DNA of 64,000 nucleotides from UBA4782 sp034430215 (GTDB lineage Bacteria > Chloroflexota > Anaerolineae > Anaerolineales > Anaerolineaceae), in NCBI GenBank assembly GCA_034430215.1, contig DAOUFE010000019.1:310001-374000 (forward strand). The letters are read 5' to 3'. Position numbers and translations under genes: made by a program. Below are positions 1 to 8,725 of this stretch, in pieces. The notes below the pieces were generated by a model. The model searched no databases. It was not told the DNA's origin and saw only the letters and a list, made by a program, of their open reading frames with translations. How positions within the stretch are numbered: position 1 is the stretch's first letter; the number at the start of each line of letters is the position of its first letter.

Positions 1-1
1 T

Positions 2-1336
2 CCATTTGGGTGGATGGAACCAATACCGATGTGGCAGGTCAATGAAACACAATGGGAGTATACCCTTTATAGTCCGATGAACATGGTAGGTGAAGTTTTC
101 TATCGAATTTGCAGAAATGAGCAATGTGATGTAACTGCTGATGCGAAATCTGTAAGCGAAAACGCAAGCTGGGATTCATTCACTCCTTCTTTAATCGAAC
201 AAACTATAAATTATGAAGTAGAAAATTGGGCGAATCTTTCAACCCTCAAAGATCCTACTTCCGTTGTGACAACAACCATATCGAAACAACATTCTGGATA
301 TATCGCAGGAATTGAACTCGCCCGATTCAGCCATCCATCATGGGTGTCTTCTTATCCATCTGCAATGGATAATATTGCAGATCTGGGTGCAAACTGGGTT
401 TTCCTTTCTCCAACATGGTCAGTTATCAATAATTCACCACCAGTGATCACGCAAAAAGCTGGTGTTGATCTTCTTCAACCTGATATATCAACTCTCATTG
501 CAGAAACGCATGCAAAAAATTTACAGATTGCCATCTTTCCGAGGTTAAATTTCACGACTGATTTCAAATCATGGTGGTCAAGCGCAACCCGAGATCAAAA
601 TTGGTGGCAAACCTGGTTTGACCGCTATTCCTTATTCATCCTTCATCAAGCAAGCTTGGCAGAAAAAGCTGGTGCGAACGCATTTATTCTTGGCGGTACC
701 GAGGTAATACCCGCATTGCCACTGGGAAAGTTATTTGATGGTACTGATGCGAATGTACCACTAGATGCCGAGCAACAATGGTTGAATTTAATTGGTGAAA
801 TTCGTTCTCGCTTTTCTGGAACAATAGCCTGGGCAATCCCTTATCCATTTTTGACTGATCACTATCCTACATTCATTGATCAGTTTGATTGGATATATGT
901 TCTCTATTCAGCTCCTCTCGCCTCTACAGATGCACCAACTCAGGCAGAAATGAGCAACGAATTATTGCGACTTTTAGATCAAGACATTAAGGCTTTGAAA
1001 GATAGCCTTGGTAAACCATTGATTCTTGGAGTTCAATTTTCATCTGCAGATGGAGCTGCTACCAACTGTATCCTTTCTTCAGAACATTGTTTCTTTATCG
1101 ATTGGGAAGCAAATTCTACATATGCAGGAACGGAATGCAAAGTTGATCTACTCGAACAAGTAGACATGTATAATGCATTATTTACAGCAATCAACCAGAT
1201 AACATGGCTCGATGGAGTTGTCAGTCGAGGCTATTACTCGCCCGCTATAGTTCAGGATTGCTCACCGTCCATTCACGGAAAGCCTGCAGCAGATGTAATT
1301 TGGTATTGGTTTCCGCGCCTTTTAGGTGTGAAATGA
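2..1336 (+). CDS. Glycosidase-like TIM-barrel protein, 5' truncated
   Basis: The reading frame is open back to the window edge, so the true start lies outside; the ATG at 14 is probably internal. The first ~60 residues have a beta-sandwich flavour. The rest, from about residue 95, resembles the (beta/alpha)8 barrel of GH113-type glycoside hydrolases: repeated Trp-rich strand ends, a GGTE motif near residue 227 where the family has its acid/base Glu, and a C-terminal segment around a GKPA motif. The expected second catalytic Glu (family pattern like TEIGY after KP) appears replaced in the GKPLILGVQF stretch, so activity is uncertain. It ends 22 bases before the GTG upstream of pckA. The fold assignment is inference from motif pattern only; no signal peptide can be judged because the N-terminus is missing. 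Confidence 0.5.
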   Translation, partial: PFGWMEPIPMWQVNETQWEYTLYSPMNMVGEVFYRICRNEQCDVTADAKSVSENASWDSFTPSLIEQTINYEVENWANLSTLKDPTSVVTTTISKQHSGYIAGIELARFSHPSWVSSYPSAMDNIADLGANWVFLSPTWSVINNSPPVITQKAGVDLLQPDISTLIAETHAKNLQIAIFPRLNFTTDFKSWWSSATRDQNWWQTWFDRYSLFILHQASLAEKAGANAFILGGTEVIPALPLGKLFDGTDANVPLDAEQQWLNLIGEIRSRFSGTIAWAIPYPFLTDHYPTFIDQFDWIYVLYSAPLASTDAPTQAEMSNELLRLLDQDIKALKDSLGKPLILGVQFSSADGAATNCILSSEHCFFIDWEANSTYAGTECKVDLLEQVDMYNALFTAINQITWLDGVVSRGYYSPAIVQDCSPSIHGKPAADVIWYWFPRLLGVK

Positions 1337-1363
1337 CAAAATATTCTACTCAGGGAGGTGGCC

Positions 1364-2929
1364 ATGCAGATACATGGCATGAACAGTCCATATGGATTGG
1401 AACATCATGGTCTGGAGAAAGTATCACAAGCTTTTTGGAATTTAGAACCTGCAAAATTAATTGAAGAAGTAATACGAAGATCTGAGGGGGAATTTTCAGA
1501 TGTTGGGGAACTATATGTATATACCGGAAAACAAACCGGTCGATGCCCCGAAGCAAAATATTTAGTCGAAAACAATATCGTAAAAGATCAACCTATATGG
1601 TGGGATGCGAATAAACGTATGTCACCAGCAACCTTCACACATTTGAAGGAAAGATTTTCCAGTTATTTGGAAAGTAAAGATGTTTTTATTCAAGATTTAC
1701 TTGTTTGTGCAGATAAAACTTATCAATACTCTCTGCGTGTGATCACTGAATCAGCATGGAGTGCACTATTTGCTACCAATCTATTTATTCGCCCTGGTTC
1801 AAAACAAAAGAATAATATCACCCCCGATATTACTGTGATCCATTGCCCGAATTTTCACCCATCACCTGAAACAGATGGAACTGATACAGATATTGTGATC
1901 GCTCTGGATCTTGAAAGCAAACTGATCCTCATTGGTGGCACTGGGTATGCTGGTGAAATTAAAAAATCGGTATTTACCATGCTGAATTTTCACCTGCCAC
2001 TACAAAAAGTTTTTCCCATGCATTGCTCTGCTAATGAAGATGTTAATGGCAATACAGCCCTCTTTTTTGGGTTATCAGGAACAGGAAAAACTACTTTATC
2101 AAACGATAAATCGTATAAACTCATTGGAGATGATGAGCATGGCTGGTCGGAAAATGGTGTATTTAATTTTGAGGGGGGGTGTTACGCTAAAACCATACGA
2201 CTATCAAAAAAGAATGAGCCAAATATCTGGAAAGCCACCAGACGTTTTGGTACTGTATTAGAAAATGTGAGTTATAACCATGACACTCGAGTTCCAGATT
2301 TTGATTCTTCTAAGTTTACGGAGAATACACGAGCAGCGTATTCATTAGATGGGTTAAATTTTATAAAGAAATCAAAAAAAGGGAATGCCCCAAAGAATAT
2401 TTTCTTTCTTTCAGCAGATGCTTTTGGTGTGCTTCCCCCGCTTTCGCTACTCACAATGGAACAAGTACATTTTTATTTCCTTTTAGGATATACATCAAAA
2501 CTTGCTGGCACGGAGGTTGGTTTAGGAATAGAACCAAAAGCAACTTTTTCGGCTTGTTTTGCAGCACCATTTCTACCTCTCAAACCAGCCATATATACAA
2601 AAATGTTGATGGAGAAGATAGCTGAACATGGAACAAAAGTCTGGTTGGTAAATACGGGCTGGACAGAAGGACCTTATGGCATTGGTCATAGAATCCCAAT
2701 CCCCTATACTCGAGCTTTGATACGTGCTGCATTATCAGGAAAATTGAAAAAGAGTAAATTCATTCCGGATCCAATATTTGGATTGCCTGTTCCTGAACAT
2801 TGTGAAGGCGTGCCAGATGAACTGATATATCCTCGAAAGAGTTGGAAAGATGCTAATTATTATGATAAGAAGGCAATGGAGCTTTTTATTAATTTTAGAA
2901 ATGTCTACGCGCAAAGAACTGATATCTAA
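1364..2929 (+). CDS. pckA: Phosphoenolpyruvate carboxykinase (ATP)
   Basis: Catalyses oxaloacetate + ATP to PEP + CO2 + ADP, the entry step of gluconeogenesis, or the reverse in fermenters. The 521-residue protein has the ATP-dependent family's length. The kinase-1 P-loop GLSGTGKTT is at residues 236-244 and the metal-binding kinase-2 motif LIGDDEHGW at 253-261, followed by the EGGCYAK signature. The C-terminal GPYGIGHR substrate/nucleotide region is intact. The frame also opens with GTG at 1358, but that codon lies inside the Shine-Dalgarno sequence (GGGAGG, 1353-1358); the ATG at 1364 has proper spacing and is preferred. It converges on the prepilin peptidase gene 17 bases away, and its stop lies in a 21-bp tandem duplication. 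Confidence 0.95.
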   Translation: MQIHGMNSPYGLEHHGLEKVSQAFWNLEPAKLIEEVIRRSEGEFSDVGELYVYTGKQTGRCPEAKYLVENNIVKDQPIWWDANKRMSPATFTHLKERFSSYLESKDVFIQDLLVCADKTYQYSLRVITESAWSALFATNLFIRPGSKQKNNITPDITVIHCPNFHPSPETDGTDTDIVIALDLESKLILIGGTGYAGEIKKSVFTMLNFHLPLQKVFPMHCSANEDVNGNTALFFGLSGTGKTTLSNDKSYKLIGDDEHGWSENGVFNFEGGCYAKTIRLSKKNEPNIWKATRRFGTVLENVSYNHDTRVPDFDSSKFTENTRAAYSLDGLNFIKKSKKGNAPKNIFFLSADAFGVLPPLSLLTMEQVHFYFLLGYTSKLAGTEVGLGIEPKATFSACFAAPFLPLKPAIYTKMLMEKIAEHGTKVWLVNTGWTEGPYGIGHRIPIPYTRALIRAALSGKLKKSKFIPDPIFGLPVPEHCEGVPDELIYPRKSWKDANYYDKKAMELFINFRNVYAQRTDI

Positions 2930-2954
2930 AGTAAAAGAACTGATATCTAAAGTA
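2913..2954. repeat. Perfect 21-bp tandem duplication at convergent gene ends
   Basis: The 21 bases at 2913-2933 are repeated exactly at 2934-2954. The first copy contains the last codons and TAA stop of pckA (2927-2929). The second copy contains, on the other strand, the TAG stop of the prepilin peptidase gene (2947-2949). This looks like a recent replication-slippage duplication in the short convergent spacer. No terminator hairpin is visible there. Confidence 0.9.
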
Positions 2955-3735
2955 TAAAAAGAAAATATGCTGCACCGATAATAAGAAACGGAGCATAAGG
3001 TAACGGGGTAAATACTTGATATTTACCCCGTAATCTTCCAATGATGAGATAGATCAGGCTACCTACTCCGCCAATGATAATCCCCAAAAATAATCCTGCG
3101 AATATTCCCGGGTACCCAAGCATCAATCCCAATACACCTGACAAATTAACATCACCAAAACCTAGAGCTTCTTCGTCGATAACCTCAGATCGTTTTCGAT
3201 TGAGAAGCTTTACGAATAATTTTCCTAAATAATATAAAAGAAGGAGAATGCCAAAACCTACAGCAAGACCTAAAAGGGTTGACATCCATCCATGATATAT
3301 CAACCCAAAAGCAGCGCCGAATAATACACCAAATATAACTACAGGAAATAGAACTGCTTTATGTTCCAGATCGATTACTGCTAACAGAACAAAATAAATA
3401 AAAGCGAATCCTTTTAAAGTAAAATCACAAATTCTTGATAGCTCGACAGTACTCGTATTTTCACCTAGAGAATTAGGGAAGAACCAGATGAATATTAATC
3501 CAGCGAAAATTATCCCATAAACCAACCAGGTTCTTATACTTCTCTTTTTTTTACAGTTTTCGCATCGCAAGAATAATAAATATGATTTCCAGCTAAAAGT
3601 AGATTGGCAGTGCACACACAAAGGCGTAGAAAACTTTCTGGTGTAAGGAAGTACATCAGAAACATAATTCACAAAATAGCCAACGAGAACACATATAAAG
3701 AAAATCCATAAAATAGGTTCAAACTGTAGAGGCAT
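2947..3735 (-). CDS. pilD: Type IV leader (prepilin) peptidase, A24 family
   Basis: Membrane aspartic protease that cleaves, and in many cases N-methylates, type IV prepilins and pseudopilins. The 262-residue protein has about seven hydrophobic segments. Both catalytic aspartates of the A24 family are visible: D122 in the IDLEH motif and D195 in the GFGD motif. The N-terminal cytoplasmic zinc site is present as C40-x2-C43 and C58-x2-C61, as in full-length PilD/GspO enzymes. The start ATG overlaps the stop of the upstream PfkB gene by one base, indicating translational coupling. No pilin or secretion genes lie nearby, so the substrates are encoded elsewhere. Sharing an operon with sugar genes is unusual. 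Confidence 0.88.
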   Translation of the reverse strand: MPLQFEPILWIFFICVLVGYFVNYVSDVLPYTRKFSTPLCVHCQSTFSWKSYLLFLRCENCKKKRSIRTWLVYGIIFAGLIFIWFFPNSLGENTSTVELSRICDFTLKGFAFIYFVLLAVIDLEHKAVLFPVVIFGVLFGAAFGLIYHGWMSTLLGLAVGFGILLLLYYLGKLFVKLLNRKRSEVIDEEALGFGDVNLSGVLGLMLGYPGIFAGLFLGIIIGGVGSLIYLIIGRLRGKYQVFTPLPYAPFLIIGAAYFLFIL

Positions 3736-4676
3736 TACATTTCTCCCTCACGCATTGAATAAACCTTATCCATCCAATATTGAACATCTTCATTGCGAAT
3801 TGTCTTCGCAGCACCGCCGGCAACAGTAGTTGATAATCCAGCCACAATATTTGCTCTTTGCAAGCATTCTTGCAGACTTAATCCACTCAACCAGGATGCA
3901 ATGTAACCCGCATTAAAACAATCTCCAGCTCCAGTCGTATCCACTGCATTAACAGGAATGGCGGGTATTTCAATAATTTTATTCTCTTCAAGAGCCAGAG
4001 CACCATTTCTGCCATTCTTTACTACTATTAATTTACAATACTTACCCAATCTTTTCATAGCCAGGTGAATATCATTTTCTTCAGCCAAGTGACAGGCTTC
4101 AGCGGCATTTAATATAAAAACATCCATTTTCCTTAGCGCCCGTTTTACCTTGTTTTGCCGTAACAAATATCTTTCCACTCCATTCCCATCAACGATAATT
4201 TTCATTCTTCGCATCTTTGCAATGAACGCACCAATATCAAACATCCACCCAAAAAGCGAACCTGGCATATAAACAACTTTCGCTCTGGCTTTCACAATAC
4301 CGGTAAATGCTGCTGGAATAAAAGGGTTTCTATCCTGATAGCTCAAAAATGAACGATTTGACTCCTTGGAAAGAGAAACCGATATTCTTTGTAAATTTCT
4401 ATTTACTACTTTTGAATATGAAAGGTCAATACCTTCTCGTGAGATTTCCTTCAATATAAATTTGCTAATCTCGTCCGTACCAAAATCAGCTGCCCATGCA
4501 ACCTTTACACCAAGGCGTTGCATGGCTGCAGGTGTTGTAAACCCTCCCCCAGGCAGAACCTGAGCAAAATTCCCATGAACAACCTCATGTACATTTATGT
4601 CATTATCCAGGTTGGTGATAATGACATCCAGACATGCATCACCAACAGATAGCACATCAAAATCTTGTTTTTTCAC
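3735..4676 (-). CDS. PfkB-family carbohydrate kinase
   Basis: A 313-residue ribokinase/PfkB-family kinase that would phosphorylate a sugar or nucleoside hydroxyl with ATP. The N-terminal substrate motif GGG is at residues 43-45. The C-terminal signature DTTGAGD spans 246-252, with D252 as the expected catalytic base and the anion hole before it. The start is a GTG six bases after the stop of the upstream GH4 gene. The pairing with a 6-phospho-glycosidase suggests it handles a sugar released by, or fed to, that enzyme, but the substrate cannot be read from the sequence. Adenosine kinase-like or fructokinase-like roles are also possible. Confidence 0.85.
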   Translation of the reverse strand: MKKQDFDVLSVGDACLDVIITNLDNDINVHEVVHGNFAQVLPGGGFTTPAAMQRLGVKVAWAADFGTDEISKFILKEISREGIDLSYSKVVNRNLQRISVSLSKESNRSFLSYQDRNPFIPAAFTGIVKARAKVVYMPGSLFGWMFDIGAFIAKMRRMKIIVDGNGVERYLLRQNKVKRALRKMDVFILNAAEACHLAEENDIHLAMKRLGKYCKLIVVKNGRNGALALEENKIIEIPAIPVNAVDTTGAGDCFNAGYIASWLSGLSLQECLQRANIVAGLSTTVAGGAAKTIRNEDVQYWMDKVYSMREGEM

Positions 4677-4682
4677 AGAAAC

Positions 4683-6035
4683 TCACCCAAGGAAAGGATA
4701 AAAACCATTAAAAGCCAGAACATATTCATCCAAGATTTTTTTTGCGATTTGCTCATCCATCACAAGGGGATGTATCGTCAGTGCTTGTAAACATGTTGCA
4801 TACGATTTTTCCTTAATGCCCTTGATCACCAATTTTTCGTACTCCTTTACTTGCATCATTAAAGCAAGACAGTGATCAGGGATTTTCCCTATTATTTTTG
4901 GGGAAATATGTCCATGGGATATTTGAGCTGGGATCTCAACCACATCTTCATCACCCATACCGGTTATAGCTCCAGCATTTGGAATATTGATGATTGAGGT
5001 TACATTTCCAGAAATCAATCCTTCTATTACACGGAATGCAACATTTGCATATCCGAGATGATCATCCGAATCAACATTCGTTTCAATAGGAGATGGCTCT
5101 TTAGCGTGCTTCATATAAGATTGAGACCGGTCATTAATATACGACCAATAACTTTCCCACATTTCGCCATAGCGGTTTTCGCTGCGCAGTTTATTGATTT
5201 CCTTGATGAATTCGTTATTCAATTCTAATAAATACTCACCTCTCGTCTGTTTATCATCCAAAATTGACTTCACGGATGATAAACGGTTGTAATAATAATA
5301 AAGATATTCGTTTGGAAACATCTTTAGATTCTTAATTAATTGACCGCTAAAAGGTTGACCGGGCATTTTGGCATCAGGTGGGAGTTGCTCAATAAACGTT
5401 GGTAGGATGTCTTGTCCCTGAACTAATACTTTCCTCACCCAGCCTAGATGATTTAAACCAAAATACTCCATATCGATATTACTCTGATCCATAACAAGAT
5501 ATTTTGCAGCGTACAGGCGAATTGATTCTGGACCGTCACAAATCCCGATTACTTTTTTCCATCCGCCAATTTTGATAATCGCCTCGGTCATCAAACCAGA
5601 CGGGTTTGCAAAGTTAATAATCCAGGCATTGGGACAAACTTTTCGCATGATCTCAAGATAATCCATCATGACAGGAATTGAGCGCAAAGCCATCGAAAAC
5701 CCACCAGGTCCCGTGGTTTCTTGTCCCAAAATGCCGTGTTTCAATGGTATTCTTTCATCTAATATCCGGCTCTCCATTCCCCCTATCCGAAAAGTGGTGA
5801 TTACAAAGTCAGCATCTTTCAATGCTTCATTCGCATTTTCAACAAATCCAATATGTGTTCTCTTTTCATCATCCTGGATGGCATATAGAAGCAGGTCACA
5901 AACGATTTTTATTCGTTCAGGATCAATATCATAAAGTGCAATTTTCTCAAACCCTAAAGCGATAAACTTATCGAATAGACTTTTCATTAATAAAGGAGTT
6001 CGAAAACCACCTGCTCCAAGAATTGTCAGCTTCAT
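4683..6035 (-). CDS. GH4 family glycosidase (6-phospho-beta-glucosidase type)
   Basis: NAD+- and Mn2+-dependent glycosidase that cleaves by a redox-elimination mechanism, usually on 6-phospho-beta-glucosides taken up by a PTS. The 450-residue length is typical. Counting from a GTG two codons upstream, it shows the N-terminal dinucleotide motif GAGGFRTP (9-16), the GQET/GPGG loop (106-114), the metal-binding cysteine in GICDGP (C168) and the GLNHLG motif (N196, H198). The frame also opens at GTG 6041, but ATG 6035 is preceded by GAGGTG (6045-6040) and is chosen. It is the first gene of a three-gene leftward operon. No PTS transporter is nearby, so a non-phosphorylated substrate is possible. 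Confidence 0.85.
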   Translation of the reverse strand: MKLTILGAGGFRTPLLMKSLFDKFIALGFEKIALYDIDPERIKIVCDLLLYAIQDDEKRTHIGFVENANEALKDADFVITTFRIGGMESRILDERIPLKHGILGQETTGPGGFSMALRSIPVMMDYLEIMRKVCPNAWIINFANPSGLMTEAIIKIGGWKKVIGICDGPESIRLYAAKYLVMDQSNIDMEYFGLNHLGWVRKVLVQGQDILPTFIEQLPPDAKMPGQPFSGQLIKNLKMFPNEYLYYYYNRLSSVKSILDDKQTRGEYLLELNNEFIKEINKLRSENRYGEMWESYWSYINDRSQSYMKHAKEPSPIETNVDSDDHLGYANVAFRVIEGLISGNVTSIINIPNAGAITGMGDEDVVEIPAQISHGHISPKIIGKIPDHCLALMMQVKEYEKLVIKGIKEKSYATCLQALTIHPLVMDEQIAKKILDEYVLAFNGFYPFLG

Positions 6036-6169
6036 ATTCACCTCAATTATAGAATCTAATTGCTTGGCAATGTGATGAGTATAAACCAGATCAAAGACAT
6101 ATACAAATTAGTAATTTACTGAATATATTTTCTATAAATTCGGGTAAAATAAATCTACAGAGTGACCGT
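6036..6169. promoter_or_regulatory. Divergent intergenic region, GH4 operon / mrfA operon
   Basis: This 134-base AT-rich spacer must hold promoters for both flanking operons. A TAAAAT box at 6145-6150 lies 19 bases before the mrfA start. On the other strand a TATAAT (6051-6046) lies close to the GH4 start. Neither has a convincing -35 partner at 16-18 bases, so they are weak candidates only. Confidence 0.3.
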
Positions 6170-8725
6170 ATGGTATTACAAAATTCAAAAGAACGATCTC
6201 TTGTTGACCATATTTTTTCTCAATGGCAGGCTGACCCTGTATTAGGAGAAACAATACAACATTGGGTTACACAACCAGCGCGTGACCCGATTTTTACTGA
6301 TCTTCCAGATGACCTAAATGGGATATTGAAATCTGCTTTGCAGAATCTTGGCATAAACCAGTTGTATTCACACCAATTAGAAGCCTGGAAAGCAGTTTCT
6401 CAAGGAGAAAATATTGTTATTACAACAGGAACATCAAGTGGAAAGTCTCTCTGTTACCAATTACCGGTCCTTCAAGCTGCGAGTTTATCTGAAAATCCTA
6501 CTACATTATTCATATTCCCAACCAAGGCACTTGCTCAAGACCAGCTTCAATCTTTGCAACGTCTGATTGTCAGCATGGAACGCGTTTGCATTGATGATGG
6601 AACTCCAAAAATTATTACTGGTATATATGATGGTGATACGCCTCCCACACAAAGACAGCAAATTCGAAGTAAAGTACGATTATTGATCACTAATCCCGAC
6701 ATGCTTCATATGGCGATGCTGCCGCACCATACCCTTTGGGAGCAATTCTTTAGGAATTTGAGGTACGTTGTGTTGGATGAAATTCACACCTATCGAGGCG
6801 TTTTTGGTGCAAACATCATCAATGTGATTCGAAGGTTGAAACGTATTTGTAATTTTTATGGTACTCACCCACAATTTATCATGACATCAGCCACAATTGC
6901 CAATCCGGTTGAACATGCCAGTAATTTAATTGAAGAAAATGTTCATTGGATCTCAAAAAATGGTTCACCGCAAGGAAAGAAATTTTTCCTGATGATCAAC
7001 CCTCCGATCATACAACACGACCTGGGCATCCGGCAGAATCCGGCTGTTGAATGTATTCGTTTTACATCAGATTTATTGGCGTACGGCCAACAAATATTGA
7101 TCTTTATGAAAACTAGACGCTCTGTTGAAATTCTATACAGGCAGCTTCACACCCTTTTCCCAGATGTGAATATTCACGGTTATCGCAGTGGATACTTGCC
7201 AGCAGAAAGGCGCGCCATAGAAAGACAGTTGAGGTCTGGTGAGACACGGGCTGTCGTGGCAACAAATGCCCTCGAATTAGGGATCGATATTGGTGGTATA
7301 AATGCCGTGTTAATGGTTGGTTATCCAGGAACAATTGCAGCTACCGTTCAACAATCTGGTAGAGCTGGGCGTAAAAATGAGGCGGCTTTGGCTGCCTTGA
7401 TCGCTTCACAATTTCCTCTGGATCAATATTTAATGAAACATCCCGAATTTTTACTGGATCGTTCTCCAGAGAATGCCAGATGTGATCCAAATAACCTCTT
7501 GATCTTACTTGGTCACCTGCGTTGTGCTGCATTTGAGCTACCGTTTCATGATGGTGAGCACTTTGGCAATGTTCCAGATACTCTGATGCAGGGATTAATG
7601 ATGTTCCTAGTAAAGGATAAGCAAGTTTACAATAATTCAAATACGTATTATTGGACTGCCGATAAATATCCAGCTGATGGTCTAAACCTTCGAACGAGTG
7701 CGGGATCCATTGTCAGCCTGAAAATCCAGGACGGAGACAGGTTTTTATCCATCGGTATAGTAGATGCCCCCAGTGCAATCTGGATGGTGCATCCAGACGC
7801 CGTTTATCTGCACCAGGGAGAAAGTTACCTTGTACGTGAACTGGATTTAGAAAAAGGGCAAGCTCTTTTGGAGCCGGTCTCTCTTGATTACTATACAGAA
7901 CCACGCAATGAAATAAAAATTGAATATGCAAACCCGGTTCATGAAACCAGATCAGTGGATATCAACCGGTTTTATGGTGATATCAGGGTAGTAAATAAGG
8001 TGATCGGTTATAAGAAAATTCGCTGGTCGAATAATGAGATCCTTTCAACCCATGACCTTGACTTACCACCCAATACATTGGATACAACTGGTTACTGGTT
8101 GACATTGGGAAAGAAGGTAGTCGATACTTTACGCGAATTAGATTCCTGGTCAGGTGATGAAAATCAGTACGGACCCGATTGGAAGAATATTCGCTTGGCA
8201 ATTTTACAGAGGGATAATTTCACCTGCACTCTTTGTGGTTCATCAGGTACTAACCAGACATTACATATTCATCATAAAACCCCTTTTAAAACTTTCGCTT
8301 CATATCAGGAAGCCAACATGCCTGGCAATCTAATCACTTTATGCCCAGCCTGTCATCGCCGCGTTGAGATGATTGTTCGTACACGCACTGGTTTATCTGG
8401 TCTGCGATATGTATTGCTTAACCTTGCACCGCTATTCGTTATGTGTGATCCAACAGATCTAGGTTCGTTCGCTGACCCTAAAGCAGAATTTGCAGAAGGA
8501 CAACCCGCAGTCATGATCTACGATCAAACACCGGGCGGGATTGGTTTATCACAGAGCCTTTATCAATATCATTCTGACCTTATAAAAAGCAGTCTTGAAC
8601 TGGTTCAACATTGCACCTGTGAAGATGGCTGTCCTGGCTGTGTTGGACCTGCTGGAGAAAATGGAGCTGGTGGAAAGAAGGAGACTCTGGCTTTATTAAA
8701 AGCAATGGCAGGCGATCATGGATGA
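6170..8725 (+). CDS. mrfA: MrfA-like superfamily 2 DNA helicase with inserted HNH domain
   Basis: DEAD/DEAH-box 3'-5' DNA helicase of the YprA/MrfA family, which with MrfB repairs mitomycin-type DNA damage in Bacillus. Visible motifs: Walker A TTGTSSGKS (85-93), DEIH box (203-206), motif III TSAT (239-242), motif V near 375 and motif VI QQSGRAGR (394-401). The C-terminal DUF1998 zinc site is present as C815, C817, C821 and C824. Unlike the roughly 750-residue Bacillus protein, this one has 851 residues. The extra ~90 (about 655-745) form an HNH nuclease-like module: C686-x2-C689, HIHH at 699-702, and C725-x2-C728-H729. The insertion sits just before the conserved LAPLFVMCDP stretch. The 3' end overlaps mrfB by 8 bases. 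Confidence 0.88.
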   Translation: MVLQNSKERSLVDHIFSQWQADPVLGETIQHWVTQPARDPIFTDLPDDLNGILKSALQNLGINQLYSHQLEAWKAVSQGENIVITTGTSSGKSLCYQLPVLQAASLSENPTTLFIFPTKALAQDQLQSLQRLIVSMERVCIDDGTPKIITGIYDGDTPPTQRQQIRSKVRLLITNPDMLHMAMLPHHTLWEQFFRNLRYVVLDEIHTYRGVFGANIINVIRRLKRICNFYGTHPQFIMTSATIANPVEHASNLIEENVHWISKNGSPQGKKFFLMINPPIIQHDLGIRQNPAVECIRFTSDLLAYGQQILIFMKTRRSVEILYRQLHTLFPDVNIHGYRSGYLPAERRAIERQLRSGETRAVVATNALELGIDIGGINAVLMVGYPGTIAATVQQSGRAGRKNEAALAALIASQFPLDQYLMKHPEFLLDRSPENARCDPNNLLILLGHLRCAAFELPFHDGEHFGNVPDTLMQGLMMFLVKDKQVYNNSNTYYWTADKYPADGLNLRTSAGSIVSLKIQDGDRFLSIGIVDAPSAIWMVHPDAVYLHQGESYLVRELDLEKGQALLEPVSLDYYTEPRNEIKIEYANPVHETRSVDINRFYGDIRVVNKVIGYKKIRWSNNEILSTHDLDLPPNTLDTTGYWLTLGKKVVDTLRELDSWSGDENQYGPDWKNIRLAILQRDNFTCTLCGSSGTNQTLHIHHKTPFKTFASYQEANMPGNLITLCPACHRRVEMIVRTRTGLSGLRYVLLNLAPLFVMCDPTDLGSFADPKAEFAEGQPAVMIYDQTPGGIGLSQSLYQYHSDLIKSSLELVQHCTCEDGCPGCVGPAGENGAGGKKETLALLKAMAGDHG
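8210..8362 (+). other. HNH endonuclease-like module inside the MrfA-like helicase
   Basis: This in-frame segment codes for the CxxC - HIHH - CPACH pattern of a zinc-structured HNH domain, residues about 681-731 of the helicase. It carries the candidate catalytic histidines (701/702) and four zinc-ligand cysteines (686, 689, 725, 728). The helicase reading frame runs through without stops, so it is a domain insertion, not a separate homing gene. Nuclease activity is inferred from the motif. Confidence 0.75.
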
